A stretch of 64,000 nt of DNA from an uncultured Flavobacteriaceae bacterium. GTDB lineage: Bacteria; Bacteroidota; Bacteroidia; Flavobacteriales; Flavobacteriaceae. Each line of letters starts with the position of its first letter. Positions within the stretch are counted from its first letter, which is position 1. A program made the position numbers and the translations under genes. Where the stretch lies: assembly GCA_913065125.1 (NCBI GenBank), contig CAJYAG010000001.1, positions 372,001-436,000 on the forward strand, written 5' to 3'. The notes beneath the pieces are model-generated. The model did not search any database, was not told the DNA's origin, and saw only the letters and a list, made by a program, of their open reading frames with translations. Of this stretch, positions 59,254 to 64,000 are shown one piece after another.

Positions 59254-59643
59254 TCACATATTTAATCTATTTTTTACATATTCTACTTTAGTTTTTCCAT
59301 GCTTTAAAGGCTTTCCATTTTCACCTAAAGAAACCATTACAATTTTATCAATTTCAATAATCACTTTATGTGTTAATTTATTTCTGACAGCACATTTTAA
59401 AGTAATCGACGAGTTTCCAAATGCCAACACTTGCATTCCAATTTCTATGATATCACCTTGCTTTGCTGAACTTACAAAATCTATTTCTGACATAAATTTG
59501 GTAACTGTTCTGGGAATTTCTAGTTGAATGATCGCATAAATCCCTAATTCTTCATCAATCCACTGCAATAAACGTCCGCCAAACAACGTTCCGTTCGGGT
59601 TTAAATCTTCTGGTTTCACCCATTTTCTAGTATGATATCTCAT
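59254..59643 (-). CDS. acyl-CoA thioesterase (hotdog fold)
   Basis: A 129-residue protein when started at MRYHTRKWV (ATG 59641-59643); the longer frame adds 13 residues not seen in the family. The hotdog signature is NPNGTLFGGRLLQWIDEELG, followed by FVSSAKQGDIIEIGMQVLAF and TLKCAVRNKLTHKVIIEIDK. It hydrolyses acyl-CoA esters. The branch is the YciA/BACH type. Chain preference is unknown. Confidence 0.9.
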   Translation of the reverse strand: MRYHTRKWVKPEDLNPNGTLFGGRLLQWIDEELGIYAIIQLEIPRTVTKFMSEIDFVSSAKQGDIIEIGMQVLAFGNSSITLKCAVRNKLTHKVIIEIDKIVMVSLGENGKPLKHGKTKVEYVKNRLNM

Positions 59644-59745
59644 ATTCGTTTCTTTTATAATTTCTATACAAATCTCGAGCAATTACTTCGGTAAAACTAG
59701 TGTTTGCAATTGCATTTATAGATTTTATAATAAGTATTTGCAATG

Positions 59746-59928
59746 CTATTGTTCACTATTTATTGCTTCAAAACTGATTAATATTTCAGCTTCAAAATTT
59801 GGAGTAATTTGAATTGGATTGCAACACACTTCACAGTCTTCTACGTAGGTTTGTTGCGATACACTACTATCTAAAAGCATAGAAATGTTTTCCCAACAAT
59901 ACGGACATTGAAAAAAATGCTCAATCAT
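59746..59928 (-). CDS. CPXCG motif cysteine-rich protein
   Basis: A 60-residue protein with CPYCWENI near residue 8 and CEVCCNPI near 33, the paired CxxC motifs of the CPXCG family. It binds zinc or iron; its role is unknown. Here the first motif is CPYCW, not CPXCG, a small variant. It sits 5 bases after the VWA-like gene and is probably co-transcribed with it. Confidence 0.88.
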   Translation of the reverse strand: MIEHFFQCPYCWENISMLLDSSVSQQTYVEDCEVCCNPIQITPNFEAEILISFEAINSEQ

Positions 59929-59933
59929 AATTA

Positions 59934-61991
59934 CTAAATTTCACCAATGTATTTTCTGATAAACCATTCAATTGTAAAAAACAAAATACTCAATGCTAAA
60001 ATCAATTTCCAGTCTACCAATTGCTGATGTATAATAGTGCTTTTTTGTGTAGTTACATAACGACTATCAGCAAGTAAATCATTGATTATTTGCTGATTGT
60101 TTGACGAAAAATAGCTTTTTCCACTTGTATTATTTGCCAACAGTTTTAATTCCTTTTGATTGGCATTCGTAAACTGTTCTTCTATTTGATAGGTTGTAAT
60201 TTTAAATTGTCCGGTTTTACGAATCGGCTGATTTTCTACCGTAACTTCAAAACGATAATCTCCAGAAGGCAACTCATTTAAAACAGCTTCAAAGGAGTTG
60301 TTTAACAAAGAAAAAGGAACATTTTGGGAAACGTTTGTTGCTGTATTTGTGAGTTTTAAATTCAGTTTTGCTCTTGCATCAAACTGATAATTTTTATCAA
60401 CATAAAAAGCATTTATCACAATTGATATGTTTGCTGGATGCAATACATCATACTTTAAAGACAAACGTTCTCGCTTTTTGGTTGATGCCAAATACTGAAT
60501 CATATTTGCTAAAAATTCGTCAAAATCTTGAAAAGAACCAGAATTGATAAAACTTGCAGCTCTCCATTTCCAAATTCCTTCTCCAAATAATACAGCACTT
60601 TTTTGCGAATCGTTTTCAAAAGTTGCCAATAATGGTGTTTGTGTTTCAAATCCTGCAATGTTTTGAAACAACAACGCATCAAATTTTGAAGTCATGTTGA
60701 TATTCCCAAAAGCATTATGTAAAGGCGGAAAAGATTCGAAACCTATTTCTTTTTGTCCAAATGTTAAAAACCCGTTGTTAAAAATTGCACCAAATTCTTC
60801 TGATTGATTGGTGGCATTTTTATAATAATTGGATTGCATTTCGTTTAAGAAATTCCAATTGGTATTTAAACCCGTAATCACAAAATAATTTGCTTTTTCT
60901 TTTTCAATGGAATTAAAAACAGTTTCAAATTGCACTGTTGGCTGATACATAATAACCAATTGATAATCATTTAACTTACCTTTAAAATCTTTGCTGTTTT
61001 CAATTGTTACAGAACGTTGTTTGTTGGTTTCAATTGCTTTTTTGATGGCCCCTAAATCTGGATGTAAAACTGAAGTTAATAACAAGATTTTGGTTTGTTC
61101 ATTTAAAACTTCTACAGAAAATGAGTTGGAATTGTTTTCTACATTTTCTTCGTTTTCAATTTTTGTAACAGATGCTTTGTAATACTGAACGCCTTCTTCT
61201 GTTGATGCAATGGTTGTAGAAATAGTTTCAACCGTTTTTGATGGAGAAAATGAAACGTTTTTTCTGTAAATGATTTTCCCTTTGTGTTGAATTGTAAATT
61301 GTGTTTTTACATTTTTAATTCCGTCGTATAAAATTCGTGCTTCTACCGGAAATCTATTTTTTAAATAACTGTATTTGTTTACATTAATTTGAGCGATTCT
61401 AACATCACTCTTTGCAATGGTGTCTCCAATAATGAATGGAAAAATATTCTTTTTGGTGTTGATAAACGGATACGAATTTCCTGTAGTTTGGTTTCCATCT
61501 GACATTAAAATAACAGGAGCAACCGTGTTTTTATGTAGTGCTTCTACCCTACTAATTGCCTTGTAAATATTGGTCTGGTGTGCTGAAAAAGACAAGGAAT
61601 CTAAGACATTAATTTCTTCTCCAAATTTAAAAAACTGTACCTCAAACTTTTTGTTGATTTGTGAATTGTTCTTAATCTGATTCACAAAATTGGTAACTAT
61701 TTTTTCACTTTTAAAATGCTGTATGGATAAAGAATTATCAACCAAAACAGACAGCATTGGTTTTTCATTCATTAATTCTTGTCGCGCTATTGACGGATTT
61801 ATCAACAATAACAACAATAAGAAAATACTTGTTGTTCTTAACGAAAACAGCACATAATCTATTTTCTGAAACGCTTTTGATTTGTAAAAATACAGCAACC
61901 CAGAAAAGGCTACACTAAAAAGGATAGCTCCTAAAATATATATGATGGTTGTTGTTTGCAAGAATATAATTATGAATCGTAAATCTAACAA
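59934..61991 (-). CDS. VWA-like domain membrane protein
   Basis: A 685-residue protein with helices at the N-terminus (IIYILGAILFSVAFSGLLYF, then FSLRTTSIFLLLLLLINPSI) and one at the C-terminus (LILALSILFFTIEWFIRKYI). A VWA-like domain follows the first helices: PMLSVLVDNSLSIQHF (MIDAS-like DNSLS) and VAPVILMSDGNQTTGNSYPF. The middle is beta-rich. Similar Bacteroidota proteins are of unknown function, perhaps surface or cell-envelope related. A TTG at 61959-61961 (next to QTTTIIYIL) may be the true start, since homologues begin there. Co-transcribed with the CPXCG gene. Confidence 0.8.
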   Translation of the reverse strand: MLDLRFIIIFLQTTTIIYILGAILFSVAFSGLLYFYKSKAFQKIDYVLFSLRTTSIFLLLLLLINPSIARQELMNEKPMLSVLVDNSLSIQHFKSEKIVTNFVNQIKNNSQINKKFEVQFFKFGEEINVLDSLSFSAHQTNIYKAISRVEALHKNTVAPVILMSDGNQTTGNSYPFINTKKNIFPFIIGDTIAKSDVRIAQINVNKYSYLKNRFPVEARILYDGIKNVKTQFTIQHKGKIIYRKNVSFSPSKTVETISTTIASTEEGVQYYKASVTKIENEENVENNSNSFSVEVLNEQTKILLLTSVLHPDLGAIKKAIETNKQRSVTIENSKDFKGKLNDYQLVIMYQPTVQFETVFNSIEKEKANYFVITGLNTNWNFLNEMQSNYYKNATNQSEEFGAIFNNGFLTFGQKEIGFESFPPLHNAFGNINMTSKFDALLFQNIAGFETQTPLLATFENDSQKSAVLFGEGIWKWRAASFINSGSFQDFDEFLANMIQYLASTKKRERLSLKYDVLHPANISIVINAFYVDKNYQFDARAKLNLKLTNTATNVSQNVPFSLLNNSFEAVLNELPSGDYRFEVTVENQPIRKTGQFKITTYQIEEQFTNANQKELKLLANNTSGKSYFSSNNQQIINDLLADSRYVTTQKSTIIHQQLVDWKLILALSILFFTIEWFIRKYIGEI

Positions 61992-62021
61992 TTATCCTTT
62001 TAAAAAACTTGTTAAAAAAAG

Positions 62022-62072
62022 AAAACCTGCAACTGATGCTGAAATAAATTCAGCACAAGAATTACAGGTTTT
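62022..62072 (-). terminator. nested hairpin terminator of fabG
   Basis: Outer AAAACCTG (62022-62029) with CAGGTTTT (62065-62072) and inner GCTGAA (62038-62043) with TTCAGC (62049-62054). On the minus strand the outer arm is followed by a T run. Confidence 0.7.
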
Positions 62073-62095
62073 ATATAATTTACGATACTCTCTTA

Positions 62096-62839
62096 TTAGT
62101 TCATTCCACCATCAACAGATAATGTTTGTCCGGTAATGTAAGCACTCATATCAGAAGCTAAAAACACACACGCATTTGCAATATCGTCTGGCGTTCCGCC
62201 ACGTTTTAACGGAATGGCATCTCTCCAACCTTGTACAGTTGCTTCGTCTAACTTTCCTGTCATTTCTGTTTCAATAAAACCTGGTGCAATAACGTTAGAT
62301 CTAATGTTTCTAGAACCTAACTCTAAAGCTACAGATTTAGAAAACCCAACAATTCCTGCTTTAGAAGCTGCATAATTTGCTTGTCCGGCATTTCCTTTTA
62401 AACCAACTACAGAACTCATATTTATAATTGAACCGTTACGTTGTTTCATCATCGGACGAATTACCGCTTTGGTTAAGTTGAAAACAGATTTTAAGTTTAC
62501 TTCAATTACTTTATCAAAATCGGCTTCAGAAATACGCATTAACAAGTTGTCTTTTGTAATTCCTGCATTGTTTACTAAAATATCGATGGTTCCAAATTCT
62601 TTTAAAACATCAGCAGCCAATTCTTGAGCAGCATCAAAAATAGCAGCATTTGATTGGTATCCTTTTGCGTTTACACCTAATGCTTTTAATTCATTTTCTA
62701 ATGCATTTGCAGCATCCACTGAAGAACTGTATGTAAATGCAACATTTGCTCCTTGTTGTGCAAACATCACAGCAATTCCTCTTCCAATTCCTCTTGTTGC
62801 ACCAGTAATTATGGCTGTTTTATTTTCTAGTAGTTTCAT
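62096..62839 (-). CDS. fabG: 3-oxoacyl-[acyl-carrier-protein] reductase
   Basis: A 247-residue short-chain dehydrogenase. NADPH-binding TGATRGIGRGIA at 12-23, NNAG, the catalytic serine in IINMSSVVGLKG, YAASKAG with catalytic Tyr and Lys, then FIETEMTGKL and the C-terminal ITGQTLSVDGGMN all match FabG. It reduces 3-oxoacyl-ACP in fatty acid synthesis. The -7 box TATATTTG is at 62869-62876. The gene stands alone. Confidence 0.95.
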   Translation of the reverse strand: MKLLENKTAIITGATRGIGRGIAVMFAQQGANVAFTYSSSVDAANALENELKALGVNAKGYQSNAAIFDAAQELAADVLKEFGTIDILVNNAGITKDNLLMRISEADFDKVIEVNLKSVFNLTKAVIRPMMKQRNGSIINMSSVVGLKGNAGQANYAASKAGIVGFSKSVALELGSRNIRSNVIAPGFIETEMTGKLDEATVQGWRDAIPLKRGGTPDDIANACVFLASDMSAYITGQTLSVDGGMN

Positions 62840-62868
62840 TTTTAAGTTGTTTGATTTCTATTTTGATT

Positions 62869-62876
62869 CAAATATA
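62869..62876 (-). promoter_or_regulatory. -7 box of fabG
   Basis: TATATTTG on the minus strand, 29 bases before the ATG. Confidence 0.4.
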
Positions 62877-62915
62877 CTAATCTTTCTCTTTTTATAATGA
62901 ATGGTTTTTTATTGT

Positions 62916-62964
62916 AAAAATTCCCGTAAAACTGAATTATTATCAGTAAAAACGGGAATTTTTT
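62916..62964 (-). terminator. terminator of sucD
   Basis: AAAAATTCCCGT (62916-62927) pairs with ACGGGAATTTTT (62952-62963), with an inner ACTGA/TCAGT stem, making a long two-part hairpin. Confidence 0.8.
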
Positions 62965-62986
62965 ATAAAATAGCTACGTGTTTTAA

Positions 62987-63862
62987 TTATTTATTTAAAA
63001 CACTAGCAATCATTTCTCCTATTTTTGCTGGAGATTCAACAACGTGAATTCCGTTTTCAGCTAAAATTTTCATTTTTGCTTGCGCCGTGTCATCAGCTCC
63101 TCCAACAATTGCACCAGCATGTCCCATTGTTCTTCCTGCCGGAGCAGTTTGTCCAGCTATAAAGCCAACAACTGGCTTTCTGTTTCCATCAGCCTTAATC
63201 CATTTAGCAGCATCAGCTTCTAATTGACCTCCAATTTCTCCAATCATTACAATTGCTTCTGTTTCGTCATCATTCATTAATAATTCAACAGCTTCTTTAG
63301 TAGTTGTTCCAATAATTGGATCTCCACCAATTCCAATTGCGGTAGTAATTCCGTACCCTTGTTTTACAACTTGATCAGCTGCTTCATAGGTTAATGTTCC
63401 TGATTTAGAAACAATTCCAACTTTTCCTTTTTTAAAGATAAAACCTGGCATAATACCAACTTTAGCTTCGTCTGGAGTAATAACTCCTGGACAGTTTGGC
63501 CCAATTAATGTACATGCTTTATTTTCTAAATATGCTTTTACTTTTACCATATCAGCAGTAGGAATTCCTTCTGTAATACAGATAATTACTTTAATTCCTG
63601 CATCTGCAGCTTCCATGATTGCATCAGCAGCAAAAGCTGGTGGCACAAAAATAATTGAAGTATCTGCTCCTGCTTTATCAACAGAGTCAGCAACAGTATT
63701 AAAAACAGGTCTTCCTAAATGTTCTTGACCACCTTTACCTGGAGTAACTCCTCCAACTACATTAGTTCCGTAATCAATCATTTGACCGGCATGAAAAGTT
63801 CCTTCGCTACCAGTAAAACCTTGCACTATAATTTTTGAATCTTTATTTACTAAAACGCTCAT
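62987..63862 (-). CDS. sucD: succinate-CoA ligase alpha subunit
   Basis: A 291-residue subunit of the TCA cycle enzyme making succinate and NTP from succinyl-CoA. The CoA-binding Rossmann part has VQGFTGSEGTFHAGQMIDYG and GVTPGKGGQEHLG. The phosphohistidine is in MGHAGAIVGG. NCPGVITPDEAKVGIMPG and IGGDPIIGTTTKEAVE are diagnostic. The beta subunit (sucC) is not in the window. The promoter at 63921-63951 is well formed. Confidence 0.97.
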   Translation of the reverse strand: MSVLVNKDSKIIVQGFTGSEGTFHAGQMIDYGTNVVGGVTPGKGGQEHLGRPVFNTVADSVDKAGADTSIIFVPPAFAADAIMEAADAGIKVIICITEGIPTADMVKVKAYLENKACTLIGPNCPGVITPDEAKVGIMPGFIFKKGKVGIVSKSGTLTYEAADQVVKQGYGITTAIGIGGDPIIGTTTKEAVELLMNDDETEAIVMIGEIGGQLEADAAKWIKADGNRKPVVGFIAGQTAPAGRTMGHAGAIVGGADDTAQAKMKILAENGIHVVESPAKIGEMIASVLNK

Positions 63863-63920
63863 TTGTATGTTTTTTCTCTTGTTAAATATTCAATTGAAAT
63901 TCAATTGTTTTTAGACGACA

Positions 63921-63951
63921 CAAAAATAACTCTTTTTATATCGTTATACAA
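63921..63951 (-). promoter_or_regulatory. promoter of sucD
   Basis: TTG (complement of 63949-63951), a 20-base spacer and TATTTTTG (63921-63928) match the Bacteroidota -33/-7 consensus. It is the best-formed housekeeping promoter in the window. The leader, about 50 bases, contains the repeated ATTCAATTG. Confidence 0.55.
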
Positions 63952-64000
63952 CGAATTTTGAATCACTTTTTTTGATTGTTTGTGATATTCTTAAGGTAAA

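Overview
The window reads as a chromosomal segment of an AT-rich marine-type Flavobacteriaceae (Bacteroidota), close in style to Polaribacter or Tenacibaculum (genus is inference). The signs are the TAnnTTTG -7 promoter boxes with no clear Shine-Dalgarno sites, DUF4252, DUF6503, VF530 and YtxJ proteins, a TonB receptor with a CarboxypepD_reg domain, a CusA pump fused to a TolC-like domain, and a split transketolase. Nearly all of it is ordinary, densely packed core genome. No phage, insertion sequence, CRISPR array or rRNA operon is visible.

Layout. 1-7,036: Lrp/AsnC regulator (cut by the window edge), M14 metallopeptidase, an XRE regulator with a palindromic operator, M1 aminopeptidase, and an ECF sigma/membrane anti-sigma-like/DUF4252/DUF4252 operon. 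7,109-14,309: S41-like lipoprotein, patatin, YCF48-like protein, PepT, LysA. 14,443-16,706: DinB-like, Crp/Fnr, DUF1772-like and DUF2147 genes. 16,783-28,615: topoisomerase III, aminopeptidase P, GcvT, acyltransferase, RmuC, Na+/H+ antiporter, GlyA, fumarylacetoacetase. 29,143-34,793: a likely D-amino-acid/D-peptide use module (permease, serine hydrolase, D-aminoacylase-like amidohydrolase, D-amino-acid oxidase). 35,276-38,997: YtxJ, ClpB, Hsp20. 39,065-47,119: housekeeping genes (SmpB, UbiA-type prenyltransferase, Maf, transketolase C-half, FKBP, S4 protein, phosphoribosyltransferase, shikimate kinase). 47,223-49,126: tRNA-Lys, tRNA-Leu, a CarboxypepD_reg protein and two tandem very small genes. 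49,175-59,202: prohibitin-like protein and a metal-efflux locus (CDF, TonB receptor, CusB, CusA-TolC fusion, His-rich protein). 59,254-63,862: thioesterase, CPXCG protein, VWA-like membrane protein, FabG, SucD.

Two observations stand out. First, two tandem unannotated small genes (40 and 41 codons, basic products, 48,361-48,483 and 48,868-48,993, minus strand) each have their own terminator. Each also has a promoter of the form TGTAAC-N16-CGTCATA, which recurs with the same spacing only upstream of the window's ECF sigma operon among the sites I could find. This suggests an autoregulated sigma factor whose regulon includes a duplicated tiny protein. Second, a short palindromic repeat (GTCAT-stem-loop-ATCTC) is scattered through the window. 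It sits three times, in frame and in both orientations, inside the topoisomerase III gene, where it is translated into linker peptides, much as Rickettsia palindromic elements are.

All searches were by eye. Start codons were moved inward where a -7 box, a signal peptide or family length argued for it.
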